Shown: positions 1 to 8,258, counted from the stretch's first letter. The stretch: DNA of 64,000 bases from Acinetobacter sp. ANC 7912 (GCF_039862785.1 NZ_CP156795.1:2480001-2544000), one strand, 5' to 3'. The notes: generated by a model not told the origin, from the sequence alone. Translations and numbers: made by a program.

Positions 1-95
1 CCTGATTGTTGCAAAAGTTTGTCTACAAGAGTGGTTTTACCATGGTCGACGTGCGCGATAATGGCAATGTTACGGAGAGTTTTAATATCTGACAT
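1..95 (-). CDS. typA: Translational GTPase TypA/BipA, N-terminal fragment
   Basis: The minus strand from 95 down to the window edge encodes the first 31 residues of a translational GTPase. The segment contains AHVDHGKTT, the P-loop of the EF-G/LepA/BipA family, followed by [10 protein letters not shown], which is characteristic of BipA. BipA is a ribosome-associated GTPase needed for growth under stress and for ribosome assembly at low temperature. The gene continues leftwards outside the window. The start ATG at 95-93 is chosen because it gives the usual short lead-in ([13 protein letters not shown]) to the P-loop. It is divergent from the xanthine permease gene, and both promoters must lie in the 174 bp between them. 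Confidence 0.93.
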   Translation of the reverse strand, partial: MSDIKTLRNIAIIAHVDHGKTTLVDKLLQQS

Positions 96-127
96 GAAAA
101 TTCGATACGTTTTAAATTTGAGGGCAA

Positions 128-133
128 ATTATA
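128..133 (-). promoter_or_regulatory. Candidate -10 box of typA
   Basis: A perfect TATAAT lies on the minus strand 33 bp upstream of the typA start. No good -35 hexamer sits 16-18 bp further upstream, so this is a weak call based on the -10 box and AT-rich context only. Confidence 0.4.
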
Positions 134-210
134 CAGAAAAATACAAAAAATTTATAGTGACTGTTCCCATTCTCTTCCTATTTTTTTTGTCAGGATGTGA
201 CCAATTAATT

Positions 211-238
211 TTGTAAAGACGTGTAACTCGATTAGAAT
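211..238 (+). promoter_or_regulatory. Sigma-70 promoter of the xanthine permease gene
   Basis: TTGTAA (211-216) and TAGAAT (233-238) are separated by 16 bp. Transcription would begin near 245, leaving about 25 nt before the ATG at 270. This supports the ATG at 270 as start rather than the TTG at 258. Confidence 0.55.
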
Positions 239-269
239 AGCGCCACCCAGCCTTAATTTGCGTTCACAC

Positions 270-1643
270 ATGTCTGATTTTCATCAATCTCCTTCCTCTT
301 CCAAAGATCAACTTGATTTAGTCTATGGCCTGAACGACCGTCCTAAACCGTTGGTCGCTTTTTTAGCTGCATTCCAGCATCTTCTCGCCATTATTGTCCC
401 AATTGTTACTCCTGGCCTACTCATCTGTCTGGCTCTAGGTGTATCGAAAGAAGATACCAACATGATCCTGTCGATGTCTTTGGTGATTTCGGGGATTGCG
501 ACTTTTCTGCAGTGTAAAAAAGTCGGTCCATTTGGCGCAGGCTTGCTGATTGTGCAAGGCACCAGTTTTAACTTTATTGGTCCAATCATCGGGATCGGCT
601 CAGCAATGGTCGCTACAGGCACCCCCGTTGAAGCAGTAATGGCTTCTATTTTCGGTGTAGTCATTGCCGGCTCATTTATTGAAATGGGCGTATCCCGTAT
701 CCTACCTTGGGTGAAAAAACTGATTACTCCGCTCGTTACCGGTATCGTGGTCCTGCTGATCGGCCTGACTTTAATTAAAGAAGGCCTGATTTCGATGGGT
801 GGTGGTTATCAGGCAATGTCTGATAAGACCTTTGCCAATGCCGATAACCTGATCATGTCCTGTACTGTTCTGGCACTGATTATTATCCTGAACCGCATCC
901 GTATCGTTTGGGTAAAAAGCTCAGCAATTCTGATTGCCCTGGTTGTAGGTTATATCCTTGCCGGCTTTATGGGCCATTTGAACTTTGATGGTCTGAAAGA
1001 TGCACCACTGGTTCAGATTCCAACACCTATGCACTTCGGTCTAAGCTTCTCTTGGAGCCTGTTTATTCCAATGGCCTTTATTTATCTGGTGACTTCACTG
1101 GAAGCGATTGGTGATATTACTGCGACCTCTAAAATCTCGAATCAAGCCGTAGATGGTCCTGAATGGATGAAACGCATCAAAGGTGGTGTGCTGGTCAATG
1201 GTGCCAATTCATTACTGGCAGGTATCTTTAATACTTTCCCAAGTTCAGTCTTTGCACAAAATAACGGTGTGATTCAGCTGACTGGTGTAGCCAGCCGTTA
1301 TGTGGGCATCTGGATTGCAGCACTTCTAGTAATTCTAGGTTTATTACCTGCTGTTGCTGGTGTAATTCAGGCAGTACCTCAAGCCGTTCTTGGTGGTGCA
1401 GTGATGGTGATGTTCGGTGCAGTTGCTGCTTCTGGTATTAATATCCTGGCCGGCATTCATCTGGACCGCCGTGCCCTGCTGATCATTGCGATTTCTCTGG
1501 CTCTAGGCTTAGGTGTTGCACAAGTCCCACAAATTCTGGAACATCTACCGGAATTATTCCGTAATATCTTTAGCTCAGGTGTTGCGACTGGTGGTATTGC
1601 TGCCCTGATTCTGAATATTGTACTTCCTGAAACAAAGAAGTAA
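270..1643 (+). CDS. xanQ: Xanthine/uracil permease family transporter (NCS2/NAT)
   Basis: A 457-residue inner-membrane protein with about 14 hydrophobic segments, of the nucleobase-ascorbate transporter family, which imports purine or pyrimidine bases with protons. The family signature (Q/E/P)-N-x-G-x4-T-(R/K/G) is present as QNNGVIQLTG in the C-terminal half. A glycine in the last position is typical of xanthine/uric-acid carriers such as E. coli XanQ, rather than uracil carriers, so I favour xanthine. That substrate choice is an inference from family knowledge. The ATG at 270 is preferred to an upstream in-frame TTG because a sigma-70 promoter at 211-238 places the transcript start near 245. 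No strong ribosome-binding site is visible. A perfect hairpin terminator follows the stop codon, so the gene is monocistronic. Confidence 0.85.
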   Translation: MSDFHQSPSSSKDQLDLVYGLNDRPKPLVAFLAAFQHLLAIIVPIVTPGLLICLALGVSKEDTNMILSMSLVISGIATFLQCKKVGPFGAGLLIVQGTSFNFIGPIIGIGSAMVATGTPVEAVMASIFGVVIAGSFIEMGVSRILPWVKKLITPLVTGIVVLLIGLTLIKEGLISMGGGYQAMSDKTFANADNLIMSCTVLALIIILNRIRIVWVKSSAILIALVVGYILAGFMGHLNFDGLKDAPLVQIPTPMHFGLSFSWSLFIPMAFIYLVTSLEAIGDITATSKISNQAVDGPEWMKRIKGGVLVNGANSLLAGIFNTFPSSVFAQNNGVIQLTGVASRYVGIWIAALLVILGLLPAVAGVIQAVPQAVLGGAVMVMFGAVAASGINILAGIHLDRRALLIIAISLALGLGVAQVPQILEHLPELFRNIFSSGVATGGIAALILNIVLPETKK

Positions 1644-1654
1644 TTTCATGTCCA

Positions 1655-1695
1655 AAAAACACTGTCTGAGGTGGACTCAGACAGTGTTTTTCTAT
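1655..1695 (+). terminator. Intrinsic terminator after the xanthine permease gene
   Basis: A perfect 16-bp stem (1655-1670 pairing with 1676-1691) with a GTGGA loop runs into a T-rich end. It separates the permease from rsmC, whose ribosome-binding site starts only a few bases later. Confidence 0.85.
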
Positions 1696-1708
1696 TGGAG
1701 AGATTCCT

Positions 1709-2740
1709 ATGGATGCTAAAAGCGAAGTTTTATTAAGACAATATGATTATTTGTCGGGTCGTGTATTGCTGATTAATCCTCCAACGGATCAACTGCTCTC
1801 TGAATTTGACGACAAGATTCAGACTTCAATCTGGACATGGAACTATAACGATTATCAATATTTCTTGTCACAGCAAGTTGATGTGCATTTTGGGGCTGAA
1901 TTTCCAGAAGCCGCGTTTGATCAGGCGGTGATATTTGTTCCTAAATCCAAAGAATTACTTAATTACTTGATTCATAATGTTGCAGTACATTTAAGCTCTG
2001 GTAGCAGTGTGTTCCTGGTCGGTGAAAAAAAAGGTGGTGTGGAACGTGCTGCCAAACAGCTGCAAGCCTATGGTAAAATCATCAAACTTGACAGCGCACG
2101 GCATTGCCAATTGTGGCAATTGACACTAGACTGCTGCGTCGAGAAAAAAGCGTTAGCTGACTGGGCACTAACCTATAGCATCTCTACTCCCAAAGGTGAC
2201 TTAACTGTTTGTGCGCTTCCTGGTGTATTTAGCCAAAACCGTCTGGATGTGGGTACTGCAGTATTGCTGCCTTATCTGTCTGAAGTCACTTCAGGTAAAA
2301 TTGCAGACTTTGGCTGTGGTGCAGGCGTAATTAGCGCCTATCTGGCAAAACTCAATCCGAATAACCGTATTTTTGCGCTGGATGTCGATGCCTTTGCTTT
2401 GGCATCTACCCAGATGACTTTCGAGAAAAATCAGCTCCAACCCGAGCAGCTTGAAATCAAAGCGGTAAGCGGTATTGATGATGCACCATTATTTTTACAT
2501 GCCATTGTCAGCAATCCTCCATTCCATCAGGGCATCCAGACCAATTACGATGCTAGTGAAAACCTGTGCAAGTCTTCACGTCGCCACCTCAAGTCTGGCG
2601 GTGAATTATGGATCGTGGCGAACCGCTTCTTAAATTACCCGATCTTAATTGAGCAAAGTTTTGGCCAGTGCACAGTCAAAACCGATCAACAAGGTTTCAA
2701 GGTGCTTTTCGCCAGCACCTCAAAAAATAAGGAATCATGA
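1709..2740 (+). CDS. rsmC: 16S rRNA (guanine-1207-N2) methyltransferase RsmC
   Basis: 343 residues, the usual RsmC length. RsmC methylates G1207 of 16S rRNA using S-adenosylmethionine. The N-terminal half is the degenerate, non-catalytic methyltransferase-like domain of this family. The C-terminal half carries the SAM-binding motif [10 protein letters not shown] (about residue 197) and the catalytic NPPFH motif (about residue 270), typical of RNA/DNA N2-guanine and N6-adenine methylases. A GGAG element at 1697-1700 gives good spacing to the ATG at 1709. The stop codon overlaps the lysP start (ATGA), so the two are probably translationally coupled, although their functions are not obviously related. 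Confidence 0.9.
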   Translation: MDAKSEVLLRQYDYLSGRVLLINPPTDQLLSEFDDKIQTSIWTWNYNDYQYFLSQQVDVHFGAEFPEAAFDQAVIFVPKSKELLNYLIHNVAVHLSSGSSVFLVGEKKGGVERAAKQLQAYGKIIKLDSARHCQLWQLTLDCCVEKKALADWALTYSISTPKGDLTVCALPGVFSQNRLDVGTAVLLPYLSEVTSGKIADFGCGAGVISAYLAKLNPNNRIFALDVDAFALASTQMTFEKNQLQPEQLEIKAVSGIDDAPLFLHAIVSNPPFHQGIQTNYDASENLCKSSRRHLKSGGELWIVANRFLNYPILIEQSFGQCTVKTDQQGFKVLFASTSKNKES

Positions 2741-4203
2741 TGAGCGAAACCCAAAACAGCACACAGCTGCAGCGTAAGCTTAGTGCTCGTCATTTGAATA
2801 TGATCGCCATTGGTGGATCAATTGGTACAGGTTTATTCCTGGCTTCAGGTGCAACCATTGCCAGTGCCGGACCTGGTGGCGCCCTACTCGCCTATGCCCT
2901 GATCGGCGTCATGATCTACTTCCTAATGACCAGTCTGGGCGAGCTTGCAACCCATAACCCGACTTCAGGTGCCTTCTTTACTTACGGTACTAAATATGTC
3001 GAGGGCGGCTTTGGTTTCGCGCTAGGATGGAACTATTGGTATAACTGGGCCATTACCGTTGCCTTTGAGCTGGTAGCAGTACAATTCATTATGAAATTCT
3101 GGTTCCCGGACATTCCCGGGTTTTACTGGAGTGCCTTGTTCCTGACCATTGTCTTCGCAATTAATGCACTGACCGTTAAAGGCTTTGGTGAATCCGAATT
3201 TTTCTTCTCTCTCATTAAAGTCCTAGCCATTGTGGCTTTTATCATTATTGGTATCTTCATGATTGCGAAAATCATGCTGACACCTGATGTGGCAACCTTT
3301 GCAAACTGGACTAAAGGTGAAGCACCATTTGTAGGAGGCTTACCTGCCCTGATTGGGGTAGCAATGATTGCCGGGTTCTCTTTTCAGGGCACAGAAATGG
3401 TCGGTGTCGCTGCAGGTGAATCCAAAGATCCTCAAAAGACTATTCCTGTTGCGATCAAGCAGATTTTCTGGCGAATCCTGCTGTTCTATATCGTGTGTAT
3501 TTTCATTATCGGCACCCTGATTGCCTATGATGATCCACGTTTATTACAGGCAGCAGCAAGTGAAGATATCGCGCTTTCTCCTTTCACCTTACTCTACGAA
3601 CAGGCAGGCTTTGCTTTTGCAGCCAGTGTCATGAATGCGGTCATCCTGACTGCGATCCTCTCAGCGGGTAACTCAGGCATGTACTCTTCTACCCGTATGC
3701 TATTTGATATGGCACGTAAAGGCAGTGCACCAAAAATCTTTGGTAAATTAGATGCTCGTGGCGTACCGATGAATGCACTGTATGCAACAACTGCAATTGC
3801 CGCACTATGCTTCTTAACTACCTTTATTGGTGAACAAGAAGTATTTAACTGGTTGCTGAATATGTCAGGTATGTGTGGCTTTATCGTTTGGCTGGGTATT
3901 GCCATATCACATTATCGCTTCCGTAAAGGTTATTTAGCCCAAGGCTATAAGCTTGAAGATCTAGCCTATCGTGCCAAGTTCTTCCCATTTGCGCCTTGGT
4001 TTGCTTTTGTGCTTTGTGCCATTGTAGTACTGGGCCAGAACTATGAAGCGGTATTAAAAGGTGATTGGTTAGGCGTACTATCAACCTATATCGGTATTTT
4101 CCTGTTTCTGGCTATCTGGATTGGCTATAAGTGGAAACATAAAACCAGACTGATTTCTTATCAGGATATGGATGTACAACCTGTCAAAATAGACCGCGAA
4201 TAA
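2737..4203 (+). CDS. lysP: Lysine-specific permease LysP
   Basis: 488 residues with 12 predicted membrane spans, of the amino acid-polyamine-organocation superfamily. The N-terminal stretch [20 protein letters not shown] and the later [16 protein letters not shown] match E. coli LysP almost residue for residue, so lysine uptake with protons is the likely role. The start overlaps the rsmC stop by 4 nt. A second ATG follows directly at 2740, and AAGGAA at 2729-2734 could serve either. The stop codon TAA (4201-4203) forms one copy of the target duplication of the IS3 element that begins at 4204. The protein is therefore complete, but its own terminator now lies 1.3 kb away at 5532-5557. Confidence 0.92.
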   Translation: MMSETQNSTQLQRKLSARHLNMIAIGGSIGTGLFLASGATIASAGPGGALLAYALIGVMIYFLMTSLGELATHNPTSGAFFTYGTKYVEGGFGFALGWNYWYNWAITVAFELVAVQFIMKFWFPDIPGFYWSALFLTIVFAINALTVKGFGESEFFFSLIKVLAIVAFIIIGIFMIAKIMLTPDVATFANWTKGEAPFVGGLPALIGVAMIAGFSFQGTEMVGVAAGESKDPQKTIPVAIKQIFWRILLFYIVCIFIIGTLIAYDDPRLLQAAASEDIALSPFTLLYEQAGFAFAASVMNAVILTAILSAGNSGMYSSTRMLFDMARKGSAPKIFGKLDARGVPMNALYATTAIAALCFLTTFIGEQEVFNWLLNMSGMCGFIVWLGIAISHYRFRKGYLAQGYKLEDLAYRAKFFPFAPWFAFVLCAIVVLGQNYEAVLKGDWLGVLSTYIGIFLFLAIWIGYKWKHKTRLISYQDMDVQPVKIDRE

Positions 4204-4229
4204 TGTCTTGTCCTGAAATAGATTGACAG
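4204..4229 (+). repeat. Left terminal inverted repeat of the IS3 element
   Basis: TGTCTTGTCCTGAAATAGAT and the next six bases match the right end in about 20 of 26 positions when the strands are compared. It starts directly after the lysP stop codon. Confidence 0.9.
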
Positions 4230-4248
4230 TATTCCACTTCAAACCGAG

Positions 4249-5058
4249 TTAAGCAATTAGCTCGGTTTTTGTTTGCTCATACATCTGATTCGGGGTGTTC
4301 ATATTTAAACTTAAATGCGGTCTATAACAATTGTAAATCATGATAGATTCCGCAATTAAGTGATCTAACTCCTTCATGGTTTGACATCGCGTGGTTAAAA
4401 ACTCCTGCTTTAATATTCCATTAATTCGCTCTGCTAATGCATTCTGATAACAGTCCTTGCCATCTGTCATGGAAGGACATATCCCATAATGGCGCAATGC
4501 CGATTGATATAGCTCAGAGCAATATTGAGCACCTCTATCTGAATGATGAATCATCCTAGTCGCTCGATCTGTCGCTTGCTGCATCGCCATATGTAGAGCC
4601 TGCACAACATTCTCCGCACGCATATCATTCGATAACTTATAACCTTTAATCTGTCGGGTATAAGCATCTGTCACCAAGGATAAATAATGCACACCTTCAG
4701 CACTCTCAACATAGGTAATATCACTAACAAAGACTTCATTGGCTTGCACTGCTGAATAATCCTTTAATAAATTTGGATGCTTCTTCATCCAATGCTTGCT
4801 ATCCGTAGTTTTTGTATAGCGACGCTTAGGGCGAATCAATAAGTTATTTTCTTTCAATATTTTAAATAACTGATCCCGTCCACACTTTAAACCACGTTGC
4901 AACAATTTGCCTTTAATAAGCCAATACAGCTTACGTGTTCCGATACTTGGCATGAGACAGCGATATTCCATAACCAACTCAAGTATTTGTTCAGTTGCTT
5001 GTGCAGTCATTTGAGCACGTTTTTCTGCTTGATAATAAGCTTGTCGGGTGATTCCCAA
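4249..5058 (-). CDS. IS3-family transposase OrfB (DDE integrase core)
   Basis: The catalytic half of the transposase. The rve integrase core shows the DDE triad as D113 (VSDITYVES), D174 (HHSDRGAQY) and E210 (ALAERINGIL). There are 35 residues between the second D and the E, exactly the DD(35)E spacing of IS3 elements. The listed start is a TTG and probably not used on its own. The reading frame is open upstream to the slippery site at 5127-5133, encoding the typical RRLSVSRYCQWLGITR lead-in. Active transposase is expected to be the OrfA-OrfB fusion made by -1 frameshifting. The protein cuts and joins the IS ends by the copy-out-paste-in route known for this family. Confidence 0.92.
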   Translation of the reverse strand: MGITRQAYYQAEKRAQMTAQATEQILELVMEYRCLMPSIGTRKLYWLIKGKLLQRGLKCGRDQLFKILKENNLLIRPKRRYTKTTDSKHWMKKHPNLLKDYSAVQANEVFVSDITYVESAEGVHYLSLVTDAYTRQIKGYKLSNDMRAENVVQALHMAMQQATDRATRMIHHSDRGAQYCSELYQSALRHYGICPSMTDGKDCYQNALAERINGILKQEFLTTRCQTMKELDHLIAESIMIYNCYRPHLSLNMNTPNQMYEQTKTELIA

Positions 5059-5081
5059 CCACTGACAATAACGTGAAACGC

Positions 5082-5471
5082 TTAGTCTTCTTTGGCTTTG
5101 CCAATCTTTGAAACGTGCTCGGTATACTTTTTTCCAAGATCAGTCCCACATTCTTTATCAATGTGATAAATCACATCCTGAATAAATTCAGTTTTAAGCT
5201 TTTCTGCGGCTAACTGCTTTTCTAATTGGCGGATTCGTTGTTGGGGTGTCAATTGGCGTTTAGAAGAAGTCGGCATATTCGAAGTCCAGTCCTGTTGTCC
5301 GTGCTTGCGTAACCATACCAGCACAGTTGATCTTCCTTGAATACCATATTTTGCCTGAGCTTGCTTATAAGTAATTTGCCCTTTTTCTACTTCATGTACC
5401 ACCATCATTTTAAAGGCAAAGCTATAGTCACGTTGTGTACGTTTAACTCGTTGTTCTCGTTTATGTTCCAT
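5082..5471 (-). CDS. IS3-family transposase OrfA (helix-turn-helix)
   Basis: 129 residues. The N-terminal half resembles the homeodomain-like helix-turn-helix of IS3 OrfA proteins (YSFAFKMMVVHEVEKGQITY, then a YGIQGRSTVLVWLRKHG recognition helix). It is followed by a predicted leucine-zipper coiled coil (RIRQLEKQLAAEKLKTEFIQ), which multimerises the transposase. It binds the terminal inverted repeats. The stop lies downstream of the heptamer A_AAA_AAG at 5133-5127, where a fraction of ribosomes should slip -1 into orfB. The ATG at 5471 lies 43 bp inside the right end. Confidence 0.92.
   Translation of the reverse strand: MEHKREQRVKRTQRDYSFAFKMMVVHEVEKGQITYKQAQAKYGIQGRSTVLVWLRKHGQQDWTSNMPTSSKRQLTPQQRIRQLEKQLAAEKLKTEFIQDVIYHIDKECGTDLGKKYTEHVSKIGKAKED
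5127..5133 (-). promoter_or_regulatory. Programmed -1 frameshift heptamer of the IS3 transposase
   Basis: Read on the minus strand, the orfA codons GGA-AAA-AAG contain A_AAA_AAG in the correct phase. It is the same heptamer as in E. coli dnaX and many IS elements. A -1 slip here enters the orfB frame, which stays open to the orfB stop. Confidence 0.85.
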
Positions 5472-5488
5472 AAAATAAGTCTCTTAAG

Positions 5489-5514
5489 GTGTAAACTTAT
5501 TTCAGGACGGGACA
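5489..5514 (-). repeat. Right terminal inverted repeat of the IS3 element
   Basis: On the minus strand it reads TGTCCCGTCCTGAAATAAGT and continues, matching the left end with a few substitutions. It is followed by the TAA target duplication at 5515-5517. Confidence 0.9.
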
Positions 5515-5526
5515 TAATCCAGAACT

Positions 5527-5557
5527 AAAAAAGCAGCGTGAATCGCTGCTTTTTTTT
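5527..5557. terminator. Displaced lysP terminator, bidirectional
   Basis: The stem AGCAGCG (5532-5538) pairs with CGCTGCT (5544-5550) around a 5-nt loop. An A run lies on the left and a T run on the right, so it can end transcripts in either direction. Joining the sequence across the IS puts this hairpin about 14 bp after the lysP stop. It was evidently the lysP terminator before the insertion, and it also serves the convergent gene at 5580. Confidence 0.85.
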
Positions 5558-5579
5558 ACGCTTAAAATTTTATTTTTCA

Positions 5580-6113
5580 TCAGCTGTGTCGCATCACGAA
5601 ATTACGATCATCAATCACTATCGCTTGCTGGCAGATCCCTTCTTTCCGGCGTTGCTGTTCAAAAGTTTCTTTGCTCATTACATCAAAACTATCAAAGAAA
5701 CTAATTTCTTTGTCATTAATTTCATAGATCAATGAATGATTCCCTACCCCATCTAAAGTGTCATAGAACACGATCACAAAATTTCCAGATTCCACATATT
5801 CTTGTATCTGCTCATAAGATAAAGGAGTTTCCTCCATAGAAATCTTAAGCTGTTTCGATTGTTGATAAAACCTGACTTCTAGCGGCTGTTTATCTGCATC
5901 ATGCTCGGTATAGAACGCTACCTCTAGCCCCAGTGTTTTTAATGTAACTGCAAGTGCAATCGTCGAAGTCCCCATTTCAGGATCATGACTAGTCAATTGC
6001 ACCAAATCTGGAATATGCAGATCAATACCATAATGATGGAAGATCATCCAGATCGCATAAATACCACTATTGGCATCCAGATTTTGTAAATCTTGGGGAA
6101 GTTCAACACTCAT
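5580..6113 (-). CDS. C39-peptidase-fold protein lacking the catalytic cysteine
   Basis: 177 residues. The N-terminal segment DANSGIYAIWMIFHHYG, followed by HDPEMGTSTIALAVTLKTLGLE, has the helix pattern of papain-like C39 domains, in which a Cys-Gly pair starts the first helix. Here the position expected to hold Cys is Ser (NSG). The later His (GNHSLIYEI) and Asp (SFFDSFD) positions are kept. There is no signal peptide, so it is probably cytoplasmic. The ATG at 6113 is used rather than an in-frame TTG at 6125. It may be a binding or regulatory pseudo-peptidase, and its function is unknown. It is transcribed from its own unit between ompA and the lysP terminator. Confidence 0.7.
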   Translation of the reverse strand: MSVELPQDLQNLDANSGIYAIWMIFHHYGIDLHIPDLVQLTSHDPEMGTSTIALAVTLKTLGLEVAFYTEHDADKQPLEVRFYQQSKQLKISMEETPLSYEQIQEYVESGNFVIVFYDTLDGVGNHSLIYEINDKEISFFDSFDVMSKETFEQQRRKEGICQQAIVIDDRNFVMRHS

Positions 6114-6164
6114 GCTTTCGCTCAATACTGTTTAGACGATGGCAGTGTAGTGAATTTAAAACAA

Positions 6165-6192
6165 TAAAAAAAGCGACTCCAAAGAGTCGCTT
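6165..6192 (-). terminator. Terminator of ompA
   Basis: AAGCGACTC (6171-6179) pairs with GAGTCGCTT (6184-6192) around CAAA. Read on the minus strand it runs into a U tract, 27 bp after the ompA stop. Confidence 0.88.
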
Positions 6193-6218
6193 TTCGTTAA
6201 TCAGACTTCAATAATGAA

Positions 6219-7361
6219 TTATTGAGCTGGTTGTTCTACTGGTTGCTCAGCAGCTGGTTGTTCAGCTAGAACAGTACGGCTACCAGTGATAGTAGCGAAT
6301 ACACGACGGTTCATAGCACGGCCTTCTTTAGTGTTGTTGTCAGCAATTGGCTGATCCCAAGCGAAGCCTTGAGTAGACAGACGAGCCGGATCTACGTTGT
6401 ATTCGTTAACCAGTGAAGATTTCACAGAGTTAGCACGAGCAAGAGACAGACGTTCGTTCAGTGCACGTGGACCAGTGTTGTCTGTGTGACCTTCGATACG
6501 AGCAGTTGCATTTGGATATTCAACCAGTTTTTCAGCAACTTTCGCGATTTCTGGTTTGTACTGATCTTTGATGTTAGATTTGTTAGTATCAAAGAATACG
6601 CGAAGTTCCATGTTCAGGTCTTCAGTCAACTCTTGTGGAGCTGGTTGAACTGGAGCAACTGGCTCAACTGGAGCAACTTCAACTACTGGAGCAGCTGGTT
6701 TCAAGTGACCGCCAAGAACTACGTTAAGACCAGCAAGAGCTGTGTAGTTCCAGAATTGTTCGTCAAAGTTATAAGTACCACGACCTTCAGCACGTAGAGA
6801 TACAACATCGTTTAAACGATAGAATGCACCAACACCAGCGTTCGCTAAAGTACCTTCTTCAGTGTTACCACGGTCACGAGTATTCGCACCGTTTACGTTA
6901 GAACGTTCAACACCGTCAAATTTGTATTTGTAGTGACCAGCACCAGCAAGTACGTAAGGTTTGAATTTGCTGTCGTAGTCTTGAGTAATCAAGTCAGAAG
7001 TAACGTAGAAGTTACCGTTGATTTGAGTTTGTTTGTACTCAGCACCAAGATCAACCAAGCTGTTTGCTTGACCTAAGCCGTGTGAACCGTTCATTTGGCT
7101 CACGTCGCCTTTTACTTGGTTGTATTCAGCTTCAAAGCCTAACCATGGAGTTAATTCTACACCTAACGCAGCGCCGACGAATAAATCGTCTTTCATTTCG
7201 CCTTGAGCTAGTTTAGAAGAAAGCAACTGTGATTGACCGTTGTTGTGTTTAGTGTCTTGCCAAGTGTAACCAAGCATTAAAGGAGTTACAGTTACGCCTG
7301 CAGTTGCTGCGGCAAAAGGAGCAGCTACGAGCATTGCTAATGCAATACGACTCATTTTCAT
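6219..7361 (-). CDS. ompA: Outer membrane protein OmpA (Omp38 type)
   Basis: 380 residues. The signal peptide [21 protein letters not shown] is followed by [15 protein letters not shown], an 8-strand beta-barrel domain (to about residue 215). Next comes a Pro/Val/Glu-rich linker ([16 protein letters not shown]) and a C-terminal OmpA-like peptidoglycan-binding domain ([38 protein letters not shown]). It links the outer membrane to peptidoglycan and forms a slow porin. In Acinetobacter it is the major outer membrane protein and an adhesin. The tail ends in [15 protein letters not shown], a proline/glutamate extension. The ATG at 7361 has a strong ribosome-binding site (GGAGGA) and begins the signal peptide, so in-frame upstream starts are rejected. 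Confidence 0.97.
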   Translation of the reverse strand: MKMSRIALAMLVAAPFAAATAGVTVTPLMLGYTWQDTKHNNGQSQLLSSKLAQGEMKDDLFVGAALGVELTPWLGFEAEYNQVKGDVSQMNGSHGLGQANSLVDLGAEYKQTQINGNFYVTSDLITQDYDSKFKPYVLAGAGHYKYKFDGVERSNVNGANTRDRGNTEEGTLANAGVGAFYRLNDVVSLRAEGRGTYNFDEQFWNYTALAGLNVVLGGHLKPAAPVVEVAPVEPVAPVQPAPQELTEDLNMELRVFFDTNKSNIKDQYKPEIAKVAEKLVEYPNATARIEGHTDNTGPRALNERLSLARANSVKSSLVNEYNVDPARLSTQGFAWDQPIADNNTKEGRAMNRRVFATITGSRTVLAEQPAAEQPVEQPAQ

Positions 7362-7470
7362 GGATTTATCCTCCAGAGATAAGAAATTGTTGTTCAAGCT
7401 CAAATCTAAATTGGCTTTCCTGAGATAGGCTTCTTTTACCCCAGTTTTATTTTTAAGCTATTCACAGGGA

Positions 7471-7499
7471 ATCATACAAACACTTGATTAAATTTCCAA
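7471..7499 (-). promoter_or_regulatory. Sigma-70 promoter of ompA
   Basis: On the minus strand TTGGAA (7499-7494) and TATGAT (7476-7471) are separated by 17 bp, giving a leader of about 105 nt before the ompA ATG. A long 5' leader is common for abundant outer membrane protein mRNAs and offers room for small-RNA control. Confidence 0.6.
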
Positions 7500-7521
7500 G
7501 TGCTTGATTAATCTAATCAAG
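7483..7521. repeat. CTTGATTA repeats overlapping the ompA promoter
   Basis: An 8-bp inverted repeat CTTGATTA (7503-7510) / TAATCAAG (7514-7521) with a 3-bp spacer lies just upstream of the ompA -35 box. A third direct copy, CTTGATTA (7483-7490), lies inside the spacer region. Such an arrangement is compatible with an operator for a dimeric regulator. The rest of the 372-bp ompA/pseudopilin intergenic region is AT-rich, with no gene that I can see. Confidence 0.4.
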
Positions 7522-7733
7522 TAAATTATTGACAAAATTACTTACAATTTCCGTTGTAATTCGGTAATTTTTTACTCAATTTCTTGTTGTGAATAACTTA
7601 TTTTCACTTACTTAATTTTAACAGCTTTCTCTTACTTCAAGTACAAAAATACTCAGGTAATAAAAAAAGCATTCAAAAAACGCCTAATTAATAGCATGTT
7701 TCCAATAAAAATAATATATAAAAAGGTTAAACC

Positions 7734-8258
7734 ATGTATATAAAAAGAAATAAAGCGTTCACTCTTGTAGAGCTAATTGTCACTCTCTCTGTACTCGCAG
7801 TAATTGCAACAATTGCGGTTCCTTCCTTTCAGGAATACCAAGCCAAGCAGGAAGCGAATAGTATTTTTCACAAGATTGCAGCAATAAATCGTTATGCACG
7901 TAGTCAGTCAGCCATCCTACGACAAAATATAGTCATCTGTCCGACCTTAAACTTATCCAACTGTCAAGCAAATCAATGGAGTCATGCCTGGCTGGTGTTT
8001 GTTGATCAGAATAGAAACAGACAAGTTGATGCAGGCGAAACGGTCCTGCAGATTGACCAGCTCAAATTAAAATATGGCCAGTTGGACTGGAGCGGTGCTT
8101 TAAGTATCCCAAGCGTTAGCTATCAAGCACAGACCAATTTACCGATCGGCTCCAATGGCAGTTTTTATTACTGCTCTCTGAAATCCGCTAAACATTACAA
8201 AATCGTGCTGAGCAAAATGGGACACCTCCGCAAAGAAGATTTAACTAGCTGTTCCTAA
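7734..8258 (+). CDS. GspH/FimT-family minor pseudopilin
   Basis: 174 residues. The N-terminus MYIKRNKAFTLVELIVTLSV is a class III (prepilin) signal. A short basic leader is followed by A|FTLVEL with Glu at +5 and a hydrophobic helix. The prepilin peptidase PilD would cut after Ala, because the usual Gly at -1 is replaced by Ala. The C-terminal half has paired cysteines (VICPTLNLSNC and YYCSL...TSCS), as in FimT/GspU minor pilins. FimT binds DNA in naturally transformable bacteria, so a role in type IV pili and competence is possible. It stands alone here, with an AAGG ribosome-binding site at good spacing. Confidence 0.82.
   Translation: MYIKRNKAFTLVELIVTLSVLAVIATIAVPSFQEYQAKQEANSIFHKIAAINRYARSQSAILRQNIVICPTLNLSNCQANQWSHAWLVFVDQNRNRQVDAGETVLQIDQLKLKYGQLDWSGALSIPSVSYQAQTNLPIGSNGSFYYCSLKSAKHYKIVLSKMGHLRKEDLTSCS

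Larger units (their letters stand above)
4204..5514 (-). mobile_element. Complete IS3-family insertion sequence, 1311 bp
   Basis: The element is bounded by 26-bp imperfect inverted repeats (4204-4229 and 5489-5514) that begin with TGTC and share the core GTCCTGAAATA. A 3-bp direct duplication, TAA, flanks it at 4201-4203 and 5515-5517. It carries orfA and orfB in overlapping frames on the minus strand, with a canonical slippery heptamer for the fusion transposase. All parts appear intact, so the element may be active and the insertion recent. I cannot name the ISfinder member from memory. Confidence 0.93.

Noticed and set aside
19..216. Small plus-strand frame ending in a lipobox-like LFFLSGCDQLIL
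   Set aside because: It overlaps the typA start on the opposite strand. It has no ribosome-binding site, and the lipobox-like end is C-terminal, not N-terminal.
2737..4203. Lysine riboswitch upstream of lysP
   Set aside because: lysP overlaps rsmC by 4 nt, so there is no leader in which a riboswitch could sit.
4249..5471. Considering the two transposase frames as a pseudogene
   Set aside because: The overlap, the canonical slippery heptamer and the intact DDE residues show programmed frameshifting instead of decay.
6486..6797. Antisense Trp-rich frame within ompA
   Set aside because: It is a shadow of the ompA Pro/Val/Glu linker on the opposite strand.
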